A DNA stretch of 64,000 nucleotides from Biscogniauxia marginata (taxonomy: Eukaryota > Ascomycota > Sordariomycetes > Xylariales > Xylariaceae): NCBI GenBank assembly GCA_022695795.1, contig MU404180.1:45993-109992 (forward strand), in the 5' to 3' direction. Each line of letters starts with the position of its first letter. Within the stretch, counting starts at the first letter, position 1. A program made the translations under genes and the position numbers. The notes beneath the pieces were generated by a model. The model did not search any database, was not told the DNA's origin, and worked only from the letters and a program-made list of their open reading frames with translations. Positions 1 to 13,200 of this stretch are shown here, one piece after another.

Positions 1-3000
1 GTCTGTAGCTGTAAGTAGCATCGCTTATCTTGCCATTCCGGAAGGATGTGATTGAGTATTCAAGGTAGGCTGAAGGACCCCGTCGTCACTAAATTAAATG
101 AGACGGCTCGTGTCCTAACAATAGCTTTAGATTGCGGCGAAGCTAATAGACCTGATACGGTCATGTACCGTGTGATCTAGGGTCGAGACCAACGTTGGAA
201 ATGGAGTATAGAGACTGAAGCGTCTGCCGACGTCTCGTCTCCCACATGTAGCTGAAGATACAGCCTAGAAAGAGGAGCACTGGAGAACCGGATAACAGCA
301 AGAGCTAATACGGTTAGCTTGTCCTGGGTTCACTAACATTACTCAATTAGCTTTCGTTGATAGATCTGAGGCTCATCGCTGCGCCGTTCCAACTTGGAGC
401 CCGTGGTTCGATCTACATCATCAGACCATATAGTGATTTAAGACCGCGGCAATTGACGCTGTAGGCCTCAGTAATCGGCAAGAAATCACGCACCCGCTCG
501 GTACTATTGCCCACGTGTTGCCAATAGGGTGTTGGAAGGGCATATATCTAGCCGCGCGCAACCACTAGCCTAAGGAAGTGGCTCAGCCGTGGGACCATTA
601 ACCAGCCAAGGTAAGCAACCGATCACCCTCGACAAATCCTTCGGCACTACGAGAGTGCCTCGTCAGATCAGATCTCAATCTGCGACATCGTACACAGATA
701 CCGTGGATTCCTAGCTTATCACGCAGATGTAATCGACACGGCGTGTCAGTCTTTGCACCCACCTAGCGGCCCCAACGTGAATTCAGGCTAGGAGGTGCCG
801 TGAGTGACTTGTATTGTAGTGCTCTGGTACCTCTTTTTCACTTCGGGCTTGGAGGTGAGAAGGTGGGTTACCCTCGGAGAGCTAGGCTTGTGAAATAGTT
901 ACGCCCACTCGCCAAGAACATTCTCTCGGTGTCTAGCTTTGAACTGCTTGCAGTTTTCCCCCGCTATCAGGATGCCCAGAGTCGGTAGGTCTTTTCTGAT
1001 ACTGGAAAGATGATGCTATAAATCCCTAATAGACTTGTTTTCATACTGCCTTCTAAAAAGTCAAGTACGTACCAGTAGGTTGATGGAGCGTCTTGTAAGA
1101 TCCAAGCTGTTTTTCAAGTATCGAGATACGGCACCTCAAATCCGCGACCGCTGTCATTCCTCCATTTGATATTTTGTTATGCTCTTGTTCAGCAATACAT
1201 TGCAAAAACAATGCCGTTGTTGACCGGGCACTTGATCCTAGGAGGTTAGGGGGGATGATCCAAGTGGCAATACCCATGGCCATTAGTCAGTAATGAACAA
1301 TATCGACCGGGGCATCATGCAATGGGAAGGTAATACTACAGAAAAAGTGCTATGCAGCTTTTTGGATGAGAAAGCTAAGCGATTGTTGTATGTGGCCATC
1401 ACCGGCCACCTTGCTTATGTAATAAGAGAAGTCCGGGCAATTTGACTGTAAGGGTCTTGAATTTGCTCCCCCGAATCTGTAGTCGTGAAAGCTGATACAG
1501 CTAGTATTGGCAGTACAAAATCGAATTTCTTCGATGTTTCTGATGATTTTCGATCGCGATGTATGTCGTCATTAAGGTAAGTTGAACTGTAACCTGTGGT
1601 ATCTTCTTGATAATAATTATACAGCATATGCGTCGATAGTAACACGGCAGCAGAGGCGAGTTTTGTCATTTTGATGGTCTGCGAGCTTTCATCTTACAGA
1701 CACATTTGTTTCTAGGGGACTAACAGCGGGCTGTTTTGCTAAGTGATGTCAACGTGGGCAAATGCTGCCCTAGCCGGAATGATATGAATTAGAGCTGCTC
1801 AGCCGCACGTCGACAACAATAGTGAAGATATCGTCACAGGCCCACCTGGTGTCCCTGTGCTTGGTCCGCTAGTGGTAAAAGTGTGACTGAGGGAAAAGAT
1901 TTATGGAGCTCAATACTATGAATAGCACGGCAATATGGGAGCTTTTCCGGTAGCTTGCAGGTCCATTGATTACGATAAGTTACCGGGCCAGTCATGAGAT
2001 GCTTCAAAGCCCATGACGACATATTGACAGATTCCCGTGGTATTTGCGGCCGAGTCGGACAAGCTTAAGCCAAATGCTGGACAGAGCTGGATCGCTACAC
2101 ATGAGTAGGCGATCTCTCTCGCAAGACATTTAGATTAGCTTGCTAATAAGCTAGCCTTGGCTACTGAAGCCTCGGAAAGTCTGCCGAAACAGCCCAGGGA
2201 TAATTGCATGCTGGTTCATGGGCATTGAAAGTTGAGCCGGAAGCACTATCTAGGCAAGGGTTCATGATCAAAACTCTCCTGTCAGCACCTACAATCGCTC
2301 GCTGCCTTGACTTTCGAACCCCTGGTAACCACATTGTAGATAGGGGATTCGGATACCGGTAGATTCCTCGATGATTAGATGGAATGAGTAGCTAGGTGTC
2401 ATGGGCTAATGCCTTTCTCCAGCTCTAGCTGCAAACATTAAGCTAGAAATCCCTCTGTGGAACTGATAAAAAGATATGTGGGTGGTATTTTTCATGCAAT
2501 CCCGAGCTGTCAATCTCTGAGGTAGCAGTCGGTCCCGTAGCTGCGTACTTTATTAAGGGTGATCTGCATAGCGGTGATTTGCTCACAGGAGACGTTGACT
2601 TCTCTCTCCCCGTAAGAGAAAACTACCCGCTAGTCTGGGGTGGAGGGAAGAGGCTGGCAACGTTATTATGGCGGGCGTTGGTCTTTTTCACAATGTAGTA
2701 AACGGACACATGTGGATCAATTCAAGATGCTCACAGTGTGTTGTGTGTCCACGAATATGTGGTATGTACAACGTAGGTCAGTATAGTGGTGGCAGATCTG
2801 GAAAGTCGGTGTGCATATGATTTTTTTTTGAAGCTGAGAGTGAACACCGGCAGGGGAGGGGGGTCAACGGAGGAATCACGGGTGCTGTCTTGGGCGTGGC
2901 GATGGCGTCTAGCGGACCAGTTAGACGCACCGCGCCAACATCGAGGCGTGGTGAAACCCGAGGTGGTTCCGTACTAGAAAGGGGGGAAGGAGAACGAAGC

Positions 3001-6000
3001 GTGCGGCCTGCGTGCGCATATCGTGTGAGGGGTAATAACGAATATCGTCGAATCAACTCATCTCGCTAGATAGCCATATAGTCTGGTGCGTTTAAGTGGC
3101 CGCTCCGAACAGCTGTGCCGCACACGTGCTGTTATGGAGGTGAAGTCGCTGCCGGCCGGTCCCAATTTGACTGATATTTGATGGCACACCCGTCTCAAGA
3201 CAGTGGTATCACCGACTTCGATGCAACCGCCAGTAGGACTACGCGTGGAGGGTGAAGGGGGGACGAGTTGGTGCTGCTTCGCGTGATGTTGTAGTTTCTG
3301 GTGGTCTTTTGGTTCGGCGGGCTTGTCGACATGCAGATGTGCAACAAGGGACGGATGAGTGATGTACAGGTGTCTCACTTGGGTTGCTTTACCTAGGTGT
3401 GCAGCATTTCTCAGGCTCCTGTCCAATTGTACTGCTATCTAACGCTCTGCTGTGAGCGTCGACTGGCTTCGGAACCGAGTATAGAGCATTATTGCCGCGA
3501 ATGTGGAGGTCAATATGCGCAATGTGCGTGTGCGTTGGTTGTTCAAATCTGGAGAACGTGGCAAACAAGGGAAGAGAACCCGAAGTATTCCTAAACCTCG
3601 TTTCGATTACCTAAGGTTGATCAATCGATGCAAAGAGTATCGAGGTACATTCACGGTACGCAAGAGATGTATTCTAGAAACCCAGTTGGTTAGGCCTGTA
3701 CCACTCGAAACTTAGGTACCGGCCTGGTATCTTAGGTATCTACAGACAGTACGTTATGTACATACCTATACTTTACACCTGCAACTGGTAGGACCCAACT
3801 GGATGGATAGCAATGGTCCAAACGCCCGACACACGGTGCACTTAAGGGTCCCAACTTATTGATATCAGATAACAATTGAAGTCCCAAAACCAGTGGATTG
3901 GATATCGGCCCTTGAGATCTCTGCTTTCATGTCAGTGTTCCCGCCATGCTGGGACACTAACTTCTTTTCTTCTTTTCTTTTCCTCCCCTTCCCAAACTTT
4001 CGGGATTGGGTACTAGGACCTTGATTTCTGTATGGTCACAACGAATCCCGCTAGACGCACAGCAGGCCCTCTAATCGAGACTCGAATATTGCCTACTGGC
4101 GGGTGCAAAACCGGCCCCGTACTTTAGCATGCACATATAACTTCAGACTGGACGCAGGTGGTCGATGGATTCAACCCCATAGGTACATAGTTGCAGTTGG
4201 TCGCAGTTGTTCGCCGTCAGCCAGGCCACCATGAGGCCGCATGCCATATGGCTTGCCAGGGTTCTCTGGCGCAGTACACGAGCACGTGTTGGCGCGCATG
4301 TTGCATTGTGTCATGGCCGAGTCAGCAACTCCCCGATCCGACGCAGCATTTGGGATTGGCCTGGTTAGACGCCCGCAAGGTTGCTTGACAAAGAGACCCG
4401 CGACATCAGCCAACGACCATACCAATTTCATTCTAGAAGAGTCAGAGGCCGTTCGGAAATACTAACTAAATATTGCACATCCCGGCTGTTGTTGTTTCAG
4501 CTTTCCCCCGGTTAGCCTATACGCCACCACTCCGCCTCCCAAGCGCGGGTGCGCGCCTATATATGTATATACTTACCCGACCTATGTATAGTAGGTATTA
4601 CCCGAATCCATATCCGCAGTCAAAGCCTATACCGAAAAGAGATCGTAATAGAAACTTGTAAATTCGTTGCAAACTGAGACGATATATTTTTGCCTCAACC
4701 TAACGCTGCGTTGACTACGTCGTGGTTGGGATAATAATAGGTACCGCTCATCGATAATCAAATCATTCACTGCGGCAGCCATATAGGCTGGGGGGTGATA
4801 CTACATGGAGAGTTGAAACATTTTCAAATCCTCACGTACAATGCCCGCCTTTGCTATTCTACAAATAAAGAATCGCATATTCATATTATGGTGTGAAAAA
4901 AGTCGATAAACTACATCGGAGCCGAGACGAGGAGATCCTTTCTCTGTTCTTAGGTTATTGTACTGTATTCAAAACACTCCTTCCAAATTAGGAGTCTTCA
5001 TTGGAACCATCGACGTGGTGGTGCCTTGTCGAGTCCAAGCCTTAAACGTTCTTTCTTTATTTTAAGCCTGTACATATACAATGGCTTGCAAGCATCTTTA
5101 ATCTTGTGGAGTGTGATGATTGGAGTCGGTCACTTCTCGCCGTAGCATTTGCCATCCTAGAGTGACTTAACCTACCCAGCAGGATGAACAAGGCCGACAT
5201 CGAAGCTCGATCGGTCTGATATTTCAAGATAGGTTTGAAAAGAGGGGATGCAAGAGGGGAGTAGCATCGTTGAATGTTAGTACACACACTCTCTCTCTCT
5301 CTTGCGATGGTACCCAATCGACTCGCCTCCCCAACAGCATTGTCGATTAAACAGCACGAAGTGAAGGAAGCTAACGGCGTAATTCTAGCTTATCAGAAGC
5401 CGAGCCAGGGCGGTCTGATTTCATGACATGCAGGGGAAGACTGTGATCGGTTGTATGCCATGTCGAACAATAAGCCACCCGAAGCCAAGGAGCATGAAGC
5501 TTAAAGCTGTGACGACCTTGCCGGCCCCTGACAGATATAATTAGTAAAATTGGGAGATGGAAAATCATCAGAATAGTATTAGTTTTCAACAAGCTCATAC
5601 GTCAGTGACGCCGTAGACAGAACCGTGCACCTGATTACCGTGCGGTACCGGGTGGTAACTAGTTCACAACAAGTGTCGTGCCGTATTGGGTAACTTAGCT
5701 GGACAGAGGAGTAAGAAACAAAAATAGAAACTGATGTGTATTTGACTTTCTGACGAGGGACCGGGGCTCGAGGAAGTGGAGTTGAGATGAGGCACTAGCC
5801 ACTAGGTTTAGGCTTAGGCTTAGAAACGTGGTTTCGGACGAGATGAAGCAGGCGAAATGATGACTTGATGGAGAGCGGCACATTGCAGGGAGGTCTAGGG
5901 TCGCATCGAATTAACCTAGGCGTATTTCGATTGCGCCAGAGTAGTTAGCCTTACCAAGAAACTAGGGGGTCCCATGTCGTCTCGCGAGGGCTTTCCCACG

Positions 6001-6888
6001 ACTTATTCACCTAGTCTAGCGTCCAGGGGGCACAGACGTACGGCCACTTTTCTGTCCCGATCTAGTGCCATGCCTCTGGGGACGGACCAGACGGGGGGAA
6101 TATGTCAACTCATCCACTAACTGTGATGCTGCTCCATCGTCAGCGTCAGGCGTTAGTGCAAGAGAAAGCTAACAGACAGGCGCCATAGATCTTCAAATAG
6201 AAATTCGGGACAGACCGTGTTTTAGTCCAGTACTCGGGAAACCTCCCGTCTAGAGTCCCGCATATGCGGAGAGAAAGTATAACTGAGCCATGGATCACAC
6301 CTGCTTGTGAGGTACCATCGGCGTTGATAGTGGACATGGTAACTTTTTTTGGTTTGGGTTTCTTAAAAACCCAACTCCCTGCATATATTGAACACACACG
6401 TTCTGCACCAGCACCCATATCAGCATATTTGGGTGGAAAGATATACGGAGACTGGTACATCGACAACACCGTGTATACGAGATACGAAAACACCTAGAAA
6501 AATATGAATAAATACAAAAACATCTCACTCACACACACACGCTATCACCAAAGTACATATCTACTGGAGAAATCTTGTGCCCTTGTCCACTTTGTAGATG
6601 CTGAACAGCACGTCAAATTGCTAGCCATATGTGTATTAGTGTGTTAATAGTGGGCCAGGCTTCGTGAGAATACATGTCGGCCGAACAACCTGGCGACTAA
6701 TTAGACGCCAGCGCTTGTTTGTACATCAAAAGTCTCCGGTGCATGGACCACCTCCTGCGTCGGTTTCCTCTGCGTCAATTGAAAGACAAAGAACCCTCAA
6801 GGATTCGAATCCTTTGTACCTACATCTCCGTCTTGTGCAATTAAAAATACAACAGGGGAGGGGGTGCTATTTCCCAGGCATGACTTAT

Positions 6889-6903
6889 TACCTAGGTACC
6901 TAG
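6889..6903. repeat. TACCTAGGTACCTAG palindromic motif
   Basis: Overlapping palindromes TACCTAGGTA and CTAGGTACCTAG. The same core recurs at several other intergenic positions of this window (for example 11166, 12186, 15956 and 33361), so this is one copy of a dispersed short motif. Function unknown. Confidence 0.7.
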
Positions 6904-7527
6904 CTTTTACCTGCATACAGCATTTCCGCTCAGCGGGAATGACGATGATGATGCTCCCTTCCCCCCATTGAACGGCCTTACATTTGTTTGCGTCCATCTC
7001 TTTTAATCCGCCTGCTTAAGGACTACTGTCTCAAAGCTATATAATCTTCCCCCGCGGTTGTGCGAACACAAGGCTATCTACCTTATCATTTGGAACGACT
7101 GCATGTCATTCCAGTACTAATCTGACTTGATAGACGCTTATGCAGCCTCTGACCTACCTAATGTTGTATGCAATATAATACACAGGCAGCATGTGCCTCA
7201 GAGGCACAGAAGAAGTTTCGATTTGTAGCTGGTATTCTGCGGACACCTAGAAGCACCCGTATTTTGATTTATTTTTGTTCTGTACCTGTTGATTAGTGAG
7301 TGGAGTTCATCTGCTCTTTTCCGGCGTAGGTAGGTATCAGCAGCGATTTCCGCCGTCAAATTGTTTTCGCATCGAATTTGTTACCATCCCATTTTACCAT
7401 CTTGGCCCAAGTTCCCTTGTGCGAGAAGAAGACCCTTGCAGATGTACACCCCGTCTAGTGTTGCGGGTGGCTTCATGGGGTATAGCAGGGTGGGTCCCGC
7501 GTCAAAAAGTACATCAATGGTTTTGGA

Positions 7528-7551
7528 GAGTTGACGAGTTGACGAGTTGAC
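7528..7551. repeat. Three tandem copies of GAGTTGAC
   Basis: The 8-mer GAGTTGAC is repeated exactly three times head to tail, about 1.1 kb upstream of the zinc-finger gene start. Probably a small minisatellite. A regulatory role is possible but nothing in the sequence shows it. Confidence 0.85.
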
Positions 7552-8243
7552 ACTGCCTGCCAATGTCACCCCTTCGAGGTGCGAGTGCGAAAGTCGGATA
7601 TGTCGCGCCTGAGCTAAGGAAGTAGGGCCGCCCCTCATCAGCGACCCCTCCTCTGTGAGCCGTTGCCAGGTGGCAGAGCATTCAGTACACGCGCTCGGGA
7701 AAGTACACTTACTTATACGCCCACCCACACACCCCCACCAAATTACACCCACGCCGCTCTGCTCTGCTGTGCTGTGCTTACCCTCCCCCCAGGGGTAACA
7801 GATGCCAGATGCCAGGAACCAAGTATCGAAACCTACGCCATCTTGATTCATGTGTGGGTGTAGGAGTGTGTGGGTGGGCGTGCTCGACGAGTTGATCATG
7901 TCGAGTATTCCGTACACGATCATGAAAATCGCTGGGGTAAGCCCCCTGCTGCAGAGTACAGAGATAGACCAAAAGGTAGTCTTAGAAGACCATCATCTGC
8001 CTACTAACACCCCGGCTATCCCGCTACCATGTTTATCTCCCTGTCTCCCGTCCAAATTGTCCGCCTCTGAAGAATGATGCTAAGGTACTTGGACTACTAG
8101 GGCTAGCTTGGTGCCACCCCACACCCACTTAGGCCGTGGCCCATGCCCCGAGTCCCGCCGCTCAACTCGACCTTGTCTCTCCCCGTACCTTTGTTATCCA
8201 CACCCTGCTCTCCACTGCCTCCCCGGCCATGTACTCACCGGTA

Positions 8244-8267
8244 CATCGTCTCATCGTCTCATCGTCT
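8244..8267. repeat. Three tandem copies of CATCGTCT
   Basis: The 8-mer CATCGTCT is repeated three times without interruption about 430 bp upstream of the zinc-finger gene start. It lies in a pyrimidine-rich stretch that is probably promoter or leader. Confidence 0.85.
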
Positions 8268-8692
8268 GGCACAGGCGGCGTCCGCTCACTTTCCCATGCA
8301 ACACCCATACGTAAATGTCGAAGTCCCTGCTCCACTCACTACCTACCTACCTACCCAAGTACATACTGCCCCCCCCATAAAACTTATAACCCCATCGCCC
8401 ATCCTCATGGCTGACGGTTTTGAGGCTGAGAGATCTAAATACTTATTCTCCCCCATTCGCAGCTGTACCACGTTTTCTCCCTGACTTGCCTATCAGACTC
8501 ACCTGTCTTTATTAAACAGCTTCGCCTTCGATCCTTATAACTCTAGTCAGAGCATCTCACCCTCTCACGCACCAGCCGAGAGCCTGTCACCATCACATAT
8601 ATGAACACAAGCTGAGCTCGAAATTCTCAGGTCATCGTACGTGTGGTCTTTCTTTCTTCGCAACCTTCGCCCCTCAGCACTACCTCTTTACC

Positions 8693-10222
8693 ATGGACCG
8701 CGATCACTCTCGATCAGAATGGCGTCGTGAAGACTCTTACTCACTTCCGTCCAGGTCAAGAGCCGGCAGCGCAGCTTCGACGATAGGAGGACCTTATCAG
8801 TTGGATTTTGTCGATTCGCCTCGTAGCTATCACGTCGAACTAAGCCGGACCTCATCGCGAGAAAACCGTTCGCCATCTTATATCGGCTTAGACCCTCATA
8901 ATTCTACCCCGTTCCTAGCCAGCTCGTCGCCCTATCCATCTTATTCAGGCCTGTCTCAGAACACATTGAACGCCGGCTGGAGTGAGAGCTGTACACCGAC
9001 CCAAGACGCGCCTTTATTACGAGTTGAACCAGCGCGAGATTATCCCCCCGTTCCTGTAGCCACCTTGCCATCGTCAACAAAGTCAAACATGAGGTGAGTT
9101 TCCTGCACCCATTGCTTCAGACAGAAATCTTATAAGATGAAAAAGCGCCGTAGCGGTTTCGTTTGATCCCAGGATGGAGATGGGCATCCCCCGCTCTTCT
9201 TTTACCTGGCCCGGCCTCCCGTCAGGTCTTGATCCCACCACCGATCTTTTGGGCCATGACTTGTCTAGCGTTGGCCATGGTTCAGACACGAGTCTGACCC
9301 CTCCGAGTAACCCGCGGTCTCTCACTTCAAGCCCTCCCCGACCTATACTGACCCCGGAGCAACGCGAATTAAAGAGGCAACGAGACCAAGCTCGGAGGGA
9401 CTCAAAGTCTTCGGTTCGAGCCCGCCGCGCCATGAGCAGTTCCTACTCGTCCGCCTCCCAGTCTCCGCCGGTTACGATGTCCGATTTCTCGTCAACCTCG
9501 CCAATGCCCGTCTACACAACTGCGCCTTCGCAAATTTCGCTTCTGGCCGAACCTGTTACGACCATGGCAGGACACTCCTACATTCCCTCTTACTCGCCAT
9601 CGCCTCTCCCGGACCATGGAAACTCGAGCATGTTCTCTCCGCCGTTTTCCTTGTAGGTTATATTGAAAAGGTTTACCCACTAAACACGCTGCTGATACGT
9701 CTCGCCAGACCGTCCAATGATTACATGGCCCTGAACTACTCACCGGGCTTCCCACCACCCCCAACCGCACAGAGCATGTCTTCGCAGTATAGGTAAGATT
9801 GCAACGAAAAATTCGATGCCTAAATGCTCTAAACTAATAAGAGTAGCAGCCGCGCGTCTTCAATGTCCGAGCCGGGGATGATGTACCCCGTGCAGCCCCC
9901 GGTGCTTCCTTCGGGTAGTGCCCCATCACACGACGCCGGGCATGTCCGCGTGGTTCAGAGTCGACCTAAGCCGCAATGTTGGGAACACGGGTGCAACGGG
10001 CGGCAATTTTCAACATTTAGCAACCTGCTACGACACCAACGAGAAAAATCTGGACAGGCAGCTAAGGCCACTTGCCCGAATTGTGGCGCTGAGTTTACTC
10101 GAACAACTGTATGTCTAACACGAATGAACCAATCACCCGGATCAAACAAAATACTCATGGATCAACAGGCACGAAACGGACATCTCCTACACGATAAATG
10201 CAAGCAGCGACGAAACTCATAA
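8693..10222 (+). CDS. C2H2/C2HC-type zinc-finger protein, five exons
   Basis: Exons 8693-9093, 9173-9652, 9709-9792, 9844-10108 and 10169-10222 join in frame to 427 aa. The ATG lies in TTTACCATGG. Donors are GTGAGT, GTAGGT, GTAAGA and GTATGT. Residues 1-360 are Ser/Pro-rich and look disordered. A compact C-terminal module carries two finger-like units. In the first, C367-x4-C372 and H386 are followed by Lys390 where a classical finger has its second His. In the second, C399-x2-C402 is followed by H415, H418 and C421. It is probably a nuclear DNA-binding regulator, since fungal proteins with this C-terminal module are generally annotated as C2H2 factors, but no target is known to me. The intron 3 acceptor is a tandem AGTAG, so two isoforms differing by one Ser are possible; I used the upstream site. 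A basic segment (about residues 205-235) could serve in nuclear import. Confidence 0.85.
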
Positions 10223-13200
10223 ACCTCGACGCGCAAATATGTAACACTATTTTATTATCGATTTTCAAACATCTAACTATTTATACTATGGAAGATTACG
10301 GATATATGGTGCTCAGGATGTTGGAATAAAAGTTTTTAGGGCGTATGGGGAGCTTGCGGACGACACATGCTTTTAGACGATGGACTTTTACTGTACGCAA
10401 TCTTTTGTTTTCACTTCGGACATATCTCTAGGGTATATATGGGACCACCGGGTTTGGAAGCGAAGTGTGTGGGATCATGGCGTGCGAAAGAGCATATACC
10501 CCTTTTATCTTCTCGATTCTTAACTTTGACTGTCTATATTTATTTTTTGAAGAATATATGCCCCCTCGTTGATGTCAATTTAACATTGATTTGCGGTTCC
10601 AATGTGTGGTTAGTTGTATCGCCTGTCTTGCCCGATCGTGCATTTACTTTGTCATCGAACCTTCACCTTAGACCTCTGTGAATGAGCGTTGGCAGAATCT
10701 GCTCGGTCAGCTAACTAGGTATGACTTCACTAGTAATAAAAAATTGCACGCTCCGGGGCCAGCAGCGCACTAATGGATGCGTCGTTCATATTTTGGTTGA
10801 GCTTGTCACTAGTATGGACTTAAGAACGTACTGCACGCCTGTTAGTTTCCGCGATTTCGAAGCCACTGACTTGTAAAGTCGCCTTGGGGTTTAGAGGCCG
10901 AGCCAGCAGCGCCGAACTTCCTAATTGGGACATACACGGCTGGGGCTTCTAGCCTCGCACCCCGGAGCACTGGAGCATGTAAACGTACCGCACCGCAACG
11001 GCCAAAGCGGGCCCACCCTGTGCCGAGTGTCCGATCGCACCTGGAACTACCTAAATGGGCTCAATCTTTGGTTTGTAGGTATAGGTACCCAAATTAACTA
11101 CCTATTATACCTTCATTAGGAAGATTGTAAATCGATGCACCTTGTTGGATTGATAATTACCTACATACCTAGGTACATACTGCCTTGCTCGATTAAGCTA
11201 AGTTAACTAGGTAGGTAACTACATGTACCTCATAAGCAGCACTATCACTTATTTTTCTTTCAATTCTCTTCTCCAGATGGTCTCTTCTACTGTCATCTAC
11301 GCTATTAGTCTCTTTGCTAAATTTAGTCCTAGGTAGTCTATGTCTGTTTGAGGAAACACAAGTAATATATCAATACGTCAATACATCGAGCTGAATTATT
11401 AATACCACGTAAAAGGGAAAAAAGCAATACATCAAATCCAGTCCGACTCAACCAATGACACCCAGCCACATTAATTAGAGCACCCTCACCGGGTGACTGT
11501 TGTAGAGAATACTAAGCTTGCTAAGCTTTACACGGTTGTCCCTCGTGGTCATTGTAGAACATGACCTGACCAGGGCGATTGATGCATGCTGGGCTTACCG
11601 GGCTCTGTTTGATCGACGACGCAGGTCAACAACCCGCTATACCTAACGTAAAACCTTAAGCTTCATCCAATAGACGGTCCTGATTTGCGGACTGAACGTG
11701 GCTAGAGGGGGACAAGGAGACACAGAGCGATCAGAAACATTCTACACTAACACAGCCTCGACACACGGCCTAAAAATAGTAGCAAAACCCACCCTCAGTC
11801 AATTGGAGTTAATCAGCACGGCGATCTTCTTCGAACCTTTATCCCCGGAATCCGAGCGATCATGGTTTTTTTCTCAGATCATTAATATGTAGCTACTAAA
11901 TTAATTGTTTCGATCTCTTCTGGCTAACCTACGGAGCCCGCGGGCCCGAGCCCTGTACTAATACGTCACTGGGCTTAGTAGGCTTCGGTATCTCTTCATC
12001 CCGGTAAGTTGGCGTCGGTAACTAGTAAGTGGTACCATATTAGGTACACACATTACTAGAGCTCAAGTGAAGGAGAAGAAGAAGAAGAAAAAGGTTAAGA
12101 TATTAAAAAAAACACCGAATATTACCTAAGTTAACCCAACCAAACGCAAAGTTCCCTACGTAAGATGTAATTTGTAAATACTAGATACCTAGGTAGGTAG
12201 ATAGCTAAGTTAGGTATTCGACCACCAAGTCGGTCGGCCGAACCGCAACTCGCTTTTCGGTACCGATCTTGTCCCGCTCGAAGGTCCGCCTGACAGAACA
12301 AAGACACCCTATCCGGGCAACGAATTAGATTATTTATATCGCTTACTAAATATCGGTATAGCTGTGCTAGGTTAACAAATACTTACTTACATAGTACACT
12401 CACTGCCTAATAATCTCGCTGCGCGACGCCCTAGCAAGACCCTGCAGACTTTCATGTGAGACTAAAATAAGTTCACCGTTTTGGTGTTTTAAAGAAGGCA
12501 GAGAAACAAGTTTGTTTTCTCTTTTAAAACTAACACTAAAACGAAAGCGAAAACAAAAACTGGGCTTACATGCTTCGGCCGCTAATCGCCAAAGTCAATT
12601 GCATGGTAAGTGCGTAGATCTTCTCAAGATGGGGTTCGGTTCCCTGGTCATAGCTCCAAGCTTGGACTAGGTTATCTCAAAGGTTGATGTAATTTGGTCT
12701 ACCTTAGGTACTTTAGGTGGGTGCCTAGGACTCAGCTAACCCACGCATCGCGTGATTTAAATACAAATGCGGAATAAGGAGCCCCTTCGGCGGAGTTGTA
12801 ATCGCCAAACCATTTATTTCTCTCTCAACAGCCCCGATCACAATAATTAGTAACTGGTCAGATTGAGTTTCTCCGGCCCCGACCCCTTCGATAGAACCTT
12901 ATTCATAATACCCTTCGGAATTACTGATCGGTAATCCGGCATCACGCATGACCTGCCTATCTACCCATCTACCTATTATCTATTCTTTCCCCTCAAATAA
13001 CAAAAATACTCAATGTGAACTACATGGTTCTCACTAATAATGCATAGGTGACGTAGGTAGGTATTCATAATGTACGAAAGCACCACGGTCAAGATCCATT
13101 AGCTGGGCCGGATACGCTGCTACGCATACGTTAATAGCTGCCTGCTATTCATTAGCAAGTGAGGTTACGAGCTGTGAGGACCACTAAACTCCTCCAATCC

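Larger units (their letters stand above)
1..8692. other. Gene-poor region, no supportable gene
   Basis: Open frames here are short and occur on both strands without recognisable domains, convincing intron/exon structure or consistent codon use. The first 2.7 kb has few homopolymer runs and an even base mix, which would fit old decayed repeat DNA, but no terminal repeats or transposase/reverse-transcriptase motifs are visible. From about 2.8 kb onward the texture becomes typical fungal spacer with T- and C-rich runs. The last kilobase or so before 8693 is CT-rich and probably holds the promoter and leader of the zinc-finger gene. Confidence 0.6.

Noticed and set aside
1415..1669. Minus-strand 84-codon frame whose N-terminus could pass for a weak signal peptide
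   Set aside because: The hydrophobic stretch is short, nothing downstream can be spliced into a recognisable protein, and the region has equal-quality frames nearby.
6799..6818. Palindrome GGATTCGAATCC resembling a tRNA T-loop
   Set aside because: The base at the invariant G53 position is A, and no A-box or acceptor stem pairs at the right distance on either strand.
7381..7923. Minus-strand open frame of 180 codons
   Set aside because: No domain, odd residue mix, and overlapping frames on the other strand of similar quality in a likely promoter region.
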